From Leifsonia virtsii (GTDB taxonomy: Bacteria > Actinomycetota > Actinomycetes > Actinomycetales > Microbacteriaceae), in assembly GCF_030433675.1 (NCBI RefSeq), contig NZ_JAROCB010000002.1:124001-188000 (forward strand): a stretch of DNA of 64,000 nucleotides, written 5' to 3'. Below are positions 16,562 to 24,479 of the stretch, one piece after another. The position numbers and the translations under genes are program-made. Within the stretch, counting starts at the first letter, position 1; every line of letters starts with the position of its first letter. Under the pieces are notes generated by a model that saw only the letters and a program-made list of their open reading frames with translations, had not been told where the DNA came from and searched no databases.

Positions 16562-17425
16562 ATGACGGACGACGACCGCACAAACAGGCTCGGCGCGTAC
16601 CTGCGCGCCCGCCGCGACCTCGTCACCCCGGCGCAGGTGGGCCTCCCGGTCGGCGACAACCGGCGCGTCCCCGGACTCCGCCGCGAGGAGGTCGCGATGC
16701 TCGCCGGCATCAGCGCCGACTACTACCTGCGGCTCGAACGCGGCCGCGACGCCCACCCGTCGGTGCAGGTGCTCGAGTCGCTGGCGCGCGTGCTGCAGCT
16801 CGACGACGTCGAGAGCGCCTACCTCGTCGGACTCGGCGCCGACCGCCCGCGCACGGCCCGCCGCCGCCGGGTGGAGGAGCGGGTGCCCGAGCGCCTGCAC
16901 CACCTGCTGGCGAGCATCGGCGTCCCGGCGTTCGTGGAGGGCCGGTCGTTCGATGTGCTCGCCTCCAACGACCTGGCCGTCGCCCTCTCCCCGCGCCTGC
17001 GCCCCGGCCACAACCGCCTCCGCTCGCTGCTGCTCGACCCCGAGGAGCAGGCCTTCCAGCGCGACTGGTCCGCCGCCACCGCGGGCATGGTCGCCGCCCT
17101 CCGCGCGAACATCGCCGACGACGTCGACGACGCTCGCTTCGTCGAACTGGTCGGCGAGCTCGCCATCTCGAGCGAGCGCTTCCGCGCCCTCTGGGCCCGC
17201 CACGACGTGCACAACCTGGAGGGCGGAACCGCCCTGATCGACCACCCCGTGGTCGGCGAGCTGCGCCTCCACCGCGACAAGCTCCCCGTCGGCGGCGTCA
17301 TCCTCGTCGTCTACTACCCCGACGCCGGCAGCGAGAGCGACGAGAAGCTCCGGATGCTGGCGGGGCTGGCCCAGCCGGACCGAGCCGGCTCCGAGAGCAG
17401 GTACCCCATCGGGGACTCGGCGTAG
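16562..17425 (+). CDS. XRE-family regulator with MmyB-like ligand-binding domain
   Basis: A 287-residue transcription factor. An N-terminal helix-turn-helix (LGAYLRARRDLVTP, RRVPGLRREEVAMLAGIS, ADYYLRLERGRDAHPS) carries the RRVPGLRREEVA...GIS.DYY..LE motif of the MmyB/XRE group. The C-terminal half is an MmyB-like PAS fold (FDVLASNDLAVALSP, NRLRSLLLDPEEQ, HDVHNLEGGTALIDHPVVG, LRLHRDKLPVGGV), which in relatives binds a fatty acid-like ligand. It is divergent from the SDR gene at 15656, 147 bp away, and probably regulates it. Confidence 0.88.
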   Translation: MTDDDRTNRLGAYLRARRDLVTPAQVGLPVGDNRRVPGLRREEVAMLAGISADYYLRLERGRDAHPSVQVLESLARVLQLDDVESAYLVGLGADRPRTARRRRVEERVPERLHHLLASIGVPAFVEGRSFDVLASNDLAVALSPRLRPGHNRLRSLLLDPEEQAFQRDWSAATAGMVAALRANIADDVDDARFVELVGELAISSERFRALWARHDVHNLEGGTALIDHPVVGELRLHRDKLPVGGVILVVYYPDAGSESDEKLRMLAGLAQPDRAGSESRYPIGDSA

Positions 17426-17486
17426 CCGACCCGACGCCGGCCCTGGCGTCCGCGCACTCCCTGAGAACTTCTTCACCACCCAGGAC

Positions 17487-17516
17487 TTCCTGACAGAAGC
17501 GGCCGGGCCCTATAGT
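17487..17516 (+). promoter_or_regulatory. Possible sigma-70-type promoter for the immunity-like cassette
   Basis: CTGACA at 17490 (or TTCCTG at 17487) as a -35 and TATAGT at 17511 as a -10. The spacing is 15 bp from CTGACA or 18 bp from TTCCTG, so only the -10 is convincing. It lies 80 bp upstream of the first ankyrin gene. Confidence 0.4.
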
Positions 17517-17595
17517 CGGCGCGGGCATCATCGGGGGAGACACCAGACGTCACGCTCCGCGAACGCTCCACAACGCAGGAGGAGGTCGGTAGTCC

Positions 17596-17850
17596 ATGAG
17601 CCTGCACGTGGCGACAGTCTTTATGGACGCTGCCGAATCGGGCGACGCGGAGACCGTCGAGCTGCTTCTGGAGGCCGGCGCCGATCCGCGTCCTGCTCTG
17701 CCTGCGTCCAAGGGTCCTTTCGCGGGAATGCGTGCGGCCGACTTGGCCCGACGGCTACGGCATTCGGAATCGGCAGAGCTGTTGGATCGGGCGGAGGCCG
17801 CCTGGGGAGCCGGGCGCGGAGGACCCGACAGAGGAGGACTCCGTTCGTGA
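17596..17850 (+). CDS. Short ankyrin-repeat protein
   Basis: An 84-residue protein with one complete ankyrin-type repeat and part of a second: FMDAAESGDAETVELLLEAGADPRPA carries the A..G....V..LL..GAD core, and MRAADLARRLRHSESAELLD follows as a second, degenerate repeat. A very strong AGGAGGAGG lies upstream of the ATG. It is first of a co-oriented cassette (ankyrin, SUFU, ankyrin, DUF1851-like, unknown) and its stop overlaps the SUFU start. Short ankyrin proteins recur as immunity proteins in polymorphic toxin systems; no toxin gene is visible here. Confidence 0.72.
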   Translation: MSLHVATVFMDAAESGDAETVELLLEAGADPRPALPASKGPFAGMRAADLARRLRHSESAELLDRAEAAWGAGRGGPDRGGLRS

Positions 17851-18407
17851 AGGAGCTCGACCGCCACCTCAGAGCGCACTTGGGGTGCCTGGAGGGTGTT
17901 CGCACGTTCTCCGGTGTGCCGGAAGGCGTCGAGGTCGAGTTCGACCTGCTCACCTTCGAGCCGGACGAGGGCGGCTTCTCGCCGGTCGTGACGCGAGGTC
18001 TCAGCTCGCACGTCCTTGCGATGGCAACCGAGAGGAGCACACGGATCGAACTGATGATGCTCGTCCCCGCCGCGCTGTCCGAACTCGCCGAATCGCGGAT
18101 CTGCGATGTCGCCCTGGACGTGGTCGGGTCTCATCGGGCTCCGGGGCGCTCCCAAGTCCTGAGGCGGCGCGGTCGGGTGTTCCCCGATTCGGACATGAAC
18201 GCTCTGATGTCAGTCGCGCCGGTGTACCAGGACTCGGACTTCTTCATTCTCGACGGGCCGGCCGGCCGGGTCCTGTTCCCCTGGTTGATGCCGATCACGC
18301 AAGCGGAGGCGGACTTCGTGCTCCGTTCCGGAATCGACGCATTCGAAGCGATCCTCGAGGAGTCCGACCTCGACATGCGTGATCCTTATCGAGGGTCACT
18401 TCTGTGA
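17847..18407 (+). CDS. SUFU-domain protein (suppressor-of-fused family)
   Basis: A 186-residue protein resembling the bacterial SUFU family. GVEVEFDLLTFEP, GGFSPVVTRGLSSHVLA, TERSTRIELMMLVPA and a late ILDGPAGRVLFPWLMPITQAE region follow the family's order (the 'T.GLS......E.E..+.LP' pattern and the late 'LLPL...E' block). In bacteria SUFU domains are among the commonest immunity-protein folds in contact-dependent and secreted polymorphic toxin loci. The GTG at 17847 overlaps the preceding stop (GTGA) with AGGAGGA upstream. Confidence 0.72.
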   Translation: MKELDRHLRAHLGCLEGVRTFSGVPEGVEVEFDLLTFEPDEGGFSPVVTRGLSSHVLAMATERSTRIELMMLVPAALSELAESRICDVALDVVGSHRAPGRSQVLRRRGRVFPDSDMNALMSVAPVYQDSDFFILDGPAGRVLFPWLMPITQAEADFVLRSGIDAFEAILEESDLDMRDPYRGSLL

Positions 18408-18429
18408 CGCGCCGGATCGGAGCCGCCGA

Positions 18430-18840
18430 ATGACGAAAAGCGCCAAACTCCCGCGGACGACCGCCCTGCACGACGCCGTAGCCGCCCACGGCGGCCCCGA
18501 GAGGATCGCCGAGGTGCTCCGGGCGGGCGCGGATATCGACGAGCAGGACAGTAGCGGCAACACGGCTCTCTTCCTGGCCGCCTCCTTGGGGGACCTGGAT
18601 GCGGTCACCGCGCTGCTCGACGCGGGTGCGGATCTTGAGGTCGAGAATGCGTGGGGCAATACCCCGCTGTGGGGCGCGACCATCCGTTCGCGGGGTGACG
18701 GGACCATCATCGAAGCGCTCCTGCGGCGTGGCGCGGATCCCGATCACGTCAACTCGGCGGGCAACTCGCCGAGAATGCTGGCCGAGCGGGTGGAGAACTA
18801 CGATCTCGGACGGTTCTTCCCCGAAAGGAACGGTCGGTGA
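18430..18840 (+). CDS. Ankyrin-repeat protein
   Basis: A 136-residue protein with about three ankyrin repeats: TALHDAVAAHGGPERIAEVL.AGADID, NTALFLAASLGDLDAVTALLDAGADLE and NTPLWGATIRSRGDGTIIEALL, then NSPRMLAERVENYD. Each holds the TPLH...A..G....V..LL..GAD core. ATG 18430 (GGAG about 10 bp upstream) fits better than an alternative at 18379 that would overlap the SUFU gene by 29 bp. It lies 22 bp after the SUFU stop and is probably co-transcribed. Likely immunity or protein-binding adaptor. Confidence 0.82.
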   Translation: MTKSAKLPRTTALHDAVAAHGGPERIAEVLRAGADIDEQDSSGNTALFLAASLGDLDAVTALLDAGADLEVENAWGNTPLWGATIRSRGDGTIIEALLRRGADPDHVNSAGNSPRMLAERVENYDLGRFFPERNGR

Positions 18841-18871
18841 GCGCCCACCGAGTGTCTGGTAGGACTTGAGC

Positions 18872-19462
18872 ATGTTCGAGAGATTCGTCGATCGTTTCGG
18901 GTCCACGGCGACCGCCCGGACCGGGGGCCGGCCGTGGCTCGATCCTCGCCTCGAACTCGCGAGCGGCTATCGATCCTTCGCTCACCTCTTCTCCGGCACG
19001 ACGTTCGAGCGGGGACTACTTCGCGTGCACGACGCAGACAGCGGGCCGGTGGCTGCGAGCGTGGTCGGCGAGGCGTTTCCGGAGTACGGCGGTCGACTCA
19101 GGCCGTTCGCGTTCGACTGGCTCGGCCGTCAGTTCGTCTTGGATGAGGAACGACTGCGTTCGGGTGAACCCCTTGTGCTCCTGATGGAGCCCGGCACCGG
19201 CATGGCCCTGGAGATTCCGACGACCTTCAGCGAGCTGATCGACGACGAACTCGTCGAAAGCAGTGACGCAGCGCTGCTGGATCAGTTCTTCGAGGAATGG
19301 TCGGAGCTCAACCCGGATCACCTTCCCCTCGCTTTCGACCAGTGCGTGGGCTACGACGTGCCGTTGTTCCTCGGAGGCATCGATGGCGTCGAGAACCTCG
19401 GGGTGGTCGATACCGATGTCTACTGGACGCTCACCGGGCAATTGCGGGTCGCGACTCGATGA
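18872..19462 (+). CDS. DUF1851/Tdi1-like immunity-family protein
   Basis: A 196-residue protein. The order of features suits the DUF1851/T6SS immunity Tdi1 C-terminal family (a SUKH-like fold): DADSGPVAASVVGEAFPEY and GRLRPFAFDWLGRQFVLDEE, an acidic ELIDDELVESSD... stretch, then CVGYDVPLFLGGIDGVENLGVVDTDV and YWTLTGQLR near the end. That family protects against secreted toxins such as ADP-ribosyltransferases. ATG 18872 is chosen; TTG at 18866 is possible. The next gene overlaps its stop (ATGA). Confidence 0.68.
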   Translation: MFERFVDRFGSTATARTGGRPWLDPRLELASGYRSFAHLFSGTTFERGLLRVHDADSGPVAASVVGEAFPEYGGRLRPFAFDWLGRQFVLDEERLRSGEPLVLLMEPGTGMALEIPTTFSELIDDELVESSDAALLDQFFEEWSELNPDHLPLAFDQCVGYDVPLFLGGIDGVENLGVVDTDVYWTLTGQLRVATR

Positions 19463-19806
19463 GCGCTGCTGAAGCGATCGCGAGAGAAGATCTGCTGGCG
19501 ATCTTGCACGGCTCTTCCGCTCCACTCGCGAGCGAGGTGGAGGAAGATCTTCGCGGCGCGAACGCCCCGCTGTACAGGATGTCGATGCTGCCCGCGTCCG
19601 AACTGATACCTATCTACGAGCGCCGCCGCAACCGTGTGGAGGACGGGTCCGCGCTGGCTGAACAGCTCGACGACTGGTTGAGAGCCTTGGGGTCGCACGA
19701 CGCGGTCCGGATGGTCGTGATCGATGATGCGGCGACTGTGCCTGGGATACTGCTTTCCGCGGACGCGCCCGACCTGCTCGCCATCGTCCGGCCAGGGCGC
19801 CGCTAG
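19459..19806 (+). CDS. Unknown small protein of the immunity-like cassette
   Basis: A 115-residue protein of no recognised family. N-terminal helices (AAEAIAREDLLAILHGSSAP) are followed by an acidic linker, ASELIPIYERRRNRVED, and a C-terminal LRALGSHDAVRMVVIDDAATVPGILLS segment with alternating strand-like residues. It starts inside the previous stop codon (ATGA), so it is made stoichiometrically with the DUF1851-like protein; a partner or co-immunity role is plausible but unproved. Confidence 0.55.
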   Translation: MSAAEAIAREDLLAILHGSSAPLASEVEEDLRGANAPLYRMSMLPASELIPIYERRRNRVEDGSALAEQLDDWLRALGSHDAVRMVVIDDAATVPGILLSADAPDLLAIVRPGRR

Positions 19807-19868
19807 ACCTGACTTACTCGGGCTGCCTCGGAAACCTGACCGAAACCCTCCGCGCCTATCCTGGCGGC

Positions 19869-20294
19869 ATGGCAGGGACGGACGGGTCCGGCGCGGGGGA
19901 GTGGAACCGCTTCGCCGAGGGGTCGGTGGAGCGGCTGATGCTGTCCGCGCTGAGCGAGCGGCTCGGCACTCCGCTGCGTCCGCGCCAGCTGCTGCTCGCC
20001 GAGGGCGTCCGGGTCGAGGTCGAGGGCATGGATGCGGCCGGCACGATCGTCGTGCAGCTGGTCGCGAACCAGGGGTCCTACAAGCCGTCCTACCGCAACA
20101 AGGTGATGGCCGACATGTTCAAGCTCCTCTGGCTGCGCGCCGCGGCCCCGGCGGTCGAGCGCGCCGCCGTCGTGGTGAGCGCGGTCACGGCCCGTGCGCT
20201 CAACGGCTGGGTGGCCGTCGCGGCCGCCGACCTCGGCGTCGAGGTGTACCTGTTCGACGGCGCGGACGTCGTCCCGCTTCGCGAGCAGAGTTAA
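19869..20294 (+). CDS. Hypothetical protein, possible nuclease-like fold
   Basis: A 141-residue protein. After a short helix (EWNRFAEGSVERLMLSALSERLG) comes RVEVEGMDAAGTIVVQLVANQGSYKPSYRNKVMADMFKLLWL. The acidic strand, a Q-containing strand and a following basic helix loosely resemble a PD-(D/E)xK nuclease core, but no clean catalytic signature is present. The C-terminal part has two strand-helix units (AAVVVSAVTARALN, AADLGVEVYLFDGADVV). Small soluble protein, alone between the immunity-like cassette and the importer operon. Function unknown. Confidence 0.55.
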   Translation: MAGTDGSGAGEWNRFAEGSVERLMLSALSERLGTPLRPRQLLLAEGVRVEVEGMDAAGTIVVQLVANQGSYKPSYRNKVMADMFKLLWLRAAAPAVERAAVVVSAVTARALNGWVAVAAADLGVEVYLFDGADVVPLREQS

Positions 20295-20299
20295 CACGC

Positions 20300-20335
20300 A
20301 GGCAATATTCGGGCGCGGTCGCCGAAACATTGCCT
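20300..20335. promoter_or_regulatory. Inverted repeat upstream of the importer/monooxygenase operon
   Basis: AGGCAATATTCGG (20300-20312) and CCGAAACATTGCCT (20322-20335) are inverted with only a 1-nt offset in the middle of each arm, separated by 9 bp. It sits 115 bp before the ATPase gene and just past the previous stop. An operator for the operon's regulator or a termination/leader stem is possible; the AT-rich arms favour an operator. Confidence 0.45.
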
Positions 20336-20450
20336 GGATAGCGTTTCGTCATATCAAGCGGACTCCGCGTGGCAGACATCGAACTCGCTACGCACGCTCT
20401 CCGCCATCTGGGAACGGGCCTGTGGTCCGTGCACGGCATGGAGGGTGTGG

Positions 20451-21281
20451 ATGGTGACGCCAGCGGTTCGGCTGACTTCGGTCGGTAAGGTCTACGGGTA
20501 CGGCCCATCGGCGATGATCGCGTTGAACGACGTCGACCTGGTCGTCGAGCCCGGCCGGTTCGTCAGCCTGATCGGCCCGAGCGGATGCGGCAAGTCGACG
20601 CTGCTGCGCATCGTCGCCGGGCTCGAGTCGGCCGGTCGCGGCGAGGTCCGCGTCCACGATGTGACGCCTAGTGAGGCGGGTGCGGCGAAGCTGATCGGGC
20701 TCGTGCCGCAGACCCCGGCGCTGCTGCCGTGGCTGACCGTGCTGCAGAACGTGACGCTGCCCCAGAAGATCAACCCGGGGGCCGCCAAGCGGCGCCAGCG
20801 CATCGGCGACCTGGCCGAGCGCGGCGGCGGCAACCAGTCCCCGGACATGCTCGAGCTGCTCGACCGCGCCGGGCTGGCGGACGCCGCCCACAAGCTCCCC
20901 GCCCAGCTCTCCGGCGGCATGCAGCAGCGCGCGGCGATCGTGCGGGCCTTCGGCCTCCAGCCGGATGTCCTCCTCATGGACGAGCCGTTCTCCGCCCTCG
21001 ACGAGTTCACCCGCGAGAGCCTGCAGGACCAGCTGCTCGACCTGTGGGACGAGCTGAAGACCACGGTCCTGTTCGTCACACACTCGGTCTCCGAGGCGGT
21101 CCGGATGTCCGACACCGTCGTCGTGATGGCGCCGCGCCCGGGGCGCATCGTCGACGTGATCGACATCGACCTGCCGCGGCCGCGCAACCAGAAGCTGTTC
21201 GAGGAGCGCCGCTTCCACGAATACGAAGACCTGATCAGGGATCGCCTGCACTCCGCATGGCGATCGACGGACGCGGCGTAG
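20451..21281 (+). CDS. ABC transporter ATP-binding protein (NitT/TauT family)
   Basis: A 276-residue ATPase of an importer. Walker A GPSGCGKSTLLR (about residues 45-56), Q-loop LVPQTPALLPW, signature LSGGMQQRAAI, Walker B VLLMDEPFSALDE and the H-loop VTHSVSEAV are all intact. The sequence order and the 'PGRIVDVIDIDLPRPRN' tail are those of SsuB/TauB/ThiZ-type ATPases. With the next permease and binding protein it would import a small heterocycle or sulfonate-like solute. ATG 20451 has GGAGGG 5 bp upstream. Confidence 0.9.
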   Translation: MVTPAVRLTSVGKVYGYGPSAMIALNDVDLVVEPGRFVSLIGPSGCGKSTLLRIVAGLESAGRGEVRVHDVTPSEAGAAKLIGLVPQTPALLPWLTVLQNVTLPQKINPGAAKRRQRIGDLAERGGGNQSPDMLELLDRAGLADAAHKLPAQLSGGMQQRAAIVRAFGLQPDVLLMDEPFSALDEFTRESLQDQLLDLWDELKTTVLFVTHSVSEAVRMSDTVVVMAPRPGRIVDVIDIDLPRPRNQKLFEERRFHEYEDLIRDRLHSAWRSTDAA

Positions 21282-21292
21282 GAGGTCACGAG

Positions 21293-22153
21293 ATGAGCGT
21301 CGCAACGGAACGGGCCGCCGTGTCCCCCTCGCTTCAGGATGGCGTCCCCGCCGAGCCCTCGAGGTTCAGCCTCAAGCACCCCAAGTCACGGCTGGCGTGG
21401 ATCCGGCCCACGGTGTGGCTGCCGCTGGTCGTCATGCTCGCCCTCCTCGCCGGGCTGTGGCAGTGGGGCGCGGCATCCATGCCGTACCTCCTCCCGCCGC
21501 TGCAGGCGATCGGGGACTCGCTGGGCGGCAACATCGGCTACTACCTCGGCAACGCCCTCATCACGCTGGGCGAGGCGACGGCGGGCCTCGCGATCGGCTT
21601 CGTCGCCGCGTTCGTGGTCGCCGTGCTGATCAGCGAGCTGCCGGTGGCGCGTCGGGCGATCATGCCGATCGCGGTCGTGCTCAACGTCACGCCGCTGGTG
21701 GCGATCGCGCCCGCCCTCGTCGTCGCGTTCGGCTTCGGTCCGCTGCCCAAGCTCATCATCACCGCGCTGATCTGCTTCTTCCCCATCCTCATCAACACCG
21801 CGGTGGGCCTCCGGTCGGTACCGCAGCAGGTGATGCAGGTGTACAAGACGATGGATGCCTCCCGGCTCGAGATGCTCGTCCACCTCCGCATCCCCAACGC
21901 CCTGCCGTACATCTTCGCGGCCCTGCGGATCGTCTTCCCGCTCTCGATCATCGGCGCCGTCGTCGCCGAGCTCTCCGCCTCCGGGTCGACGGGCGGCCTC
22001 GGCACCGCCATCAGCGTCGCGTCGTCGATGAACCAGCTCGCCGTGGTCTACGCCGCGATCTTCGTCCTCGCGGTGATGGGCGTCCTCCTGCTCGCCCTCA
22101 TCACCCTGATCGAGCGCCGCGTCCTGCACTGGCACGAGAGCTCGACCGACTGA
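21293..22153 (+). CDS. ABC transporter permease (NitT/TauT family)
   Basis: A 286-residue inner-membrane permease of the BPD-transporter type. A basic cytosolic N-terminus is followed by about six hydrophobic helices; the conserved EAA-like cytoplasmic loop (YKTMDASRLEMLVHLRIPNALP, with the distal G replaced) contacts the ATPase. GGAGGT precedes the ATG, 11 bp after the ATPase stop. Pairs with the ATPase upstream and the binding lipoprotein downstream. Confidence 0.9.
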   Translation: MSVATERAAVSPSLQDGVPAEPSRFSLKHPKSRLAWIRPTVWLPLVVMLALLAGLWQWGAASMPYLLPPLQAIGDSLGGNIGYYLGNALITLGEATAGLAIGFVAAFVVAVLISELPVARRAIMPIAVVLNVTPLVAIAPALVVAFGFGPLPKLIITALICFFPILINTAVGLRSVPQQVMQVYKTMDASRLEMLVHLRIPNALPYIFAALRIVFPLSIIGAVVAELSASGSTGGLGTAISVASSMNQLAVVYAAIFVLAVMGVLLLALITLIERRVLHWHESSTD

Positions 22154-22156
22154 GCC

Positions 22157-22208
22157 GGGGCATTACGCCCCTCCACACGCCTCCCCATACCTGTCGCCGA
22201 CCGGCGAC
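22157..22208. repeat. Two small inverted repeats before the binding-protein gene
   Basis: GGGGC-attac-GCCCC (22157-22171) follows the permease stop, and GTCGCCG-ac-CGGCGAC (22193-22208) follows 22 bp later. Either could form an mRNA stem that sets the level of the downstream binding protein relative to the membrane components, a usual arrangement in importers. No U-tract, so termination is not shown. Confidence 0.4.
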
Positions 22209-22269
22209 CAGGCCCGCCCCTGCCATCGTGCACCCCTGCACCACCCCATCCCCGAAGAAGGAGTGACCC

Positions 22270-23382
22270 ATGCAGCACCGTCTCATCAAGGCCGGTCTCG
22301 CGTCCCTCACCGCCGTCGTCCTGACGCTCGGTGTCGCCGCGTGCAGTTCCGGCTCCCCCGCGGACTCCGCGTCGTCCGGCAAGGCCATCTCGGCCGAGCG
22401 CTGCGCCGAGAACAAGAAGGCCGGCACGATCACGTACCTCTCCGGCTACCAGTTCCAGTCGTCCGCCTCGATCCTGGAGTACGTCGCCGCCAGCAAGCTC
22501 GGCTACTTCGACGACCTGTGCCTGAACGTGCAGCTGAAGCCGGGAACCGGCGACACCGCGCAGAACACGAAGCTGCTCGCCAGCGGGCAGGCGTCGGTCT
22601 CCGCCATCGCCCAGCAGGACCTCATCCAGGCGCGGGCCAACGGCATCGACATCGAGGGCATCTCGTCGTACTCGAACGCGGGCCTCGACATCCTGATGAC
22701 CAATCCCGACATCACCGATCTCAAGCAGCTGGATGGCAAGGTCGTCGGCCACAAGGGCTACGTCCCGGCCTCGGTCGAGGCGATGATGGTCAAGGCCGGC
22801 GTCGACTGGAAGTCGCTCACGCTGGTCAAGGAGGGCTACGACCCCTCGGTGCTGCCGCGCAAGCAGGACGGCCTCGCCGCCCTCACCGGCTTCATCTCCA
22901 ACGAGCCCAACCAGCTGAAGGCGGCCGGCGACAAGGTCACGGTCTGGCAGCCGGTCAAGTATGGCATCCCCAGCTCGCTCGGCGCGATGGCGGTCAACCC
23001 GGCCTTCGCCAAGGCTCACCCGACGGCGGTTCAGGACATCCTCCGCGCCGCCCTGCACGCCTACGACTACTGCAGCTCGAGCGACGCGAACACCGAGAAG
23101 TGCGTCGGCTTCGCGGCCGACCTCTCCGGCGGCGCCACGTACGACAAGAAGCTCAACGCGACCATCTGGAAGACCGAGACCAAGGTCGTCGCCGACAACC
23201 CCACCCCCGGCCAGCCGCTCGGCGGGATGGACGAGTCCAACATCACCAAGCTCGTCGACATGCTGCACCAGTTCCAGATCGTCCCGGACAGCGTGACGGG
23301 TGACGAGGCGAAGAAGTGGTTCGACGACTCGTACATCAAGGCCATCTACAAGGGCGACACGCTCATCTGGCCCGCCCCGTAA
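22270..23382 (+). CDS. Solute-binding lipoprotein (NMT1/THI5-like)
   Basis: A 370-residue exported lipoprotein: basic start, hydrophobic stretch and lipobox VTLGVAACSS with the acylated Cys at about residue 22. The mature part has the NMT1/THI5-like order (TYLSGYQFQSSASILEYVAASKLGYF, CLNVQLKPGTGDTAQNTKLLASGQAS, then LIQARANGIDIEGISSYSNAG), typical of importers for thiamine precursors, riboflavin-like or pyrimidine-like compounds and sulfonates. It is the substrate-recognising subunit of the ABC importer above. The ligand cannot be read off, but the neighbouring enzymes argue for a nitrogen heterocycle. Confidence 0.88.
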   Translation: MQHRLIKAGLASLTAVVLTLGVAACSSGSPADSASSGKAISAERCAENKKAGTITYLSGYQFQSSASILEYVAASKLGYFDDLCLNVQLKPGTGDTAQNTKLLASGQASVSAIAQQDLIQARANGIDIEGISSYSNAGLDILMTNPDITDLKQLDGKVVGHKGYVPASVEAMMVKAGVDWKSLTLVKEGYDPSVLPRKQDGLAALTGFISNEPNQLKAAGDKVTVWQPVKYGIPSSLGAMAVNPAFAKAHPTAVQDILRAALHAYDYCSSSDANTEKCVGFAADLSGGATYDKKLNATIWKTETKVVADNPTPGQPLGGMDESNITKLVDMLHQFQIVPDSVTGDEAKKWFDDSYIKAIYKGDTLIWPAP

Positions 23383-23414
23383 GCCCCACCACCGAACGCA
23401 GCGAAAGGCCCCCA

Positions 23415-24479
23415 ATGCCCGCGAAAGACTATGGGATCTTCCTCCCGATCGGAAACGGCGGCTGGATGCTCTCCACCACCGCACCGCATCCCGAAGCCAC
23501 GTACGCCTGGAACAAGCGCGCGGCCCTCCACGCCGAGGAGATCGGGCTCGACTTCATCATGTCGATGGCGAAGTGGCGCGGCTTCGGCGGCACGACCGAT
23601 CACTGGGGCCGGTCGCTGGAGTCGATGACCATGATGTCGGCGCTGGCCGAGGCCACCGAGCGGGTGAAGATCTGGGCCACCATGCACGCCAACGTGCACA
23701 ACCCGGCGATCGCGGCGAAGATGTACGCCACGCTGCAGGACGTCTCCGGCGGCCGGGCGGGCATGAACATCGTCAATGGCGCCTACGCCGGGGAGTTCGA
23801 GCAGTTCGGTATCTGGGACCCCGCGCTCAGCCACGCCGACCGGTACACGATGACGGAGCTGTGGACGGAGGCGGTCACCCGGCTCTGGTCGGAGGACTCC
23901 GTCACCATGCACACGCCGTACTTCGACCTGGTCGACTGCGAGTCGCGGCCGCACCCGTCGGCGACGCCGACCATCATCAGCGCGGGCAAGTCGGAGGCCG
24001 CGCGCGCCTTCCAGGCACGGTTCGCCGACGGGGCCTTCCTCGCCGGCGACAGCCTGGAGGAGATGAAGGAGCTCTCCGCCGACGTCCACGCCAGGGCCGC
24101 GGCGAACGGCCGCACCTGCAAGACGTACTCCATGCTCACCGTCGTCCAGGACGAGACCGACGCGCTCGCCGAGGCGAAGGTGAAGGAGTGGGGCGCCGGT
24201 GTCGACCGGGAGGCGCTGGCGAACATGCGGGCATCGTGGGGCGTGCCGGAGGACCAGGCCCGCGCCTGGGCCTCCGGCGCGGTCGGCGAGGCGGCGTTCC
24301 AGACCGCCTACGTGGCCGGCTCTGCGCAGACCGTGACCGAGCACATCCAGTACATCGTCGGCGAGGCGGACCTCGACGGACTGATGCTGATCTTCCCCGA
24401 GTACGACCAGGACATGGTCCTGTTCGGGGAGACCGTCCTCCCTGCCCTGCGCGCGCACGACGCGGGCGGTGACCGATGA
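23415..24479 (+). CDS. RutA-like LLM-class flavin-dependent monooxygenase
   Basis: A 354-residue luciferase-fold monooxygenase. From the N-terminus the sequence closely follows E. coli RutA, the FMN-dependent enzyme that opens the uracil ring: YGIFLPIGNGGWMLSTTAPH, FIMSMAKWRGFGGTTDHWG, LESMTMMSALAEATERVKIWA, MYATLQDVSGGRAGMNIVNG, EQFGIW and ISAGKSEAARAFQARFADG. The match is family-level: no other Rut set (rutCDEFG) is here beyond a RutB-like hydrolase and flavin reductases. It needs reduced FMN from the reductases at the end of the operon. Its 3' end overlaps the hydrolase gene (ATGA). Confidence 0.87.
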   Translation: MPAKDYGIFLPIGNGGWMLSTTAPHPEATYAWNKRAALHAEEIGLDFIMSMAKWRGFGGTTDHWGRSLESMTMMSALAEATERVKIWATMHANVHNPAIAAKMYATLQDVSGGRAGMNIVNGAYAGEFEQFGIWDPALSHADRYTMTELWTEAVTRLWSEDSVTMHTPYFDLVDCESRPHPSATPTIISAGKSEAARAFQARFADGAFLAGDSLEEMKELSADVHARAAANGRTCKTYSMLTVVQDETDALAEAKVKEWGAGVDREALANMRASWGVPEDQARAWASGAVGEAAFQTAYVAGSAQTVTEHIQYIVGEADLDGLMLIFPEYDQDMVLFGETVLPALRAHDAGGDR

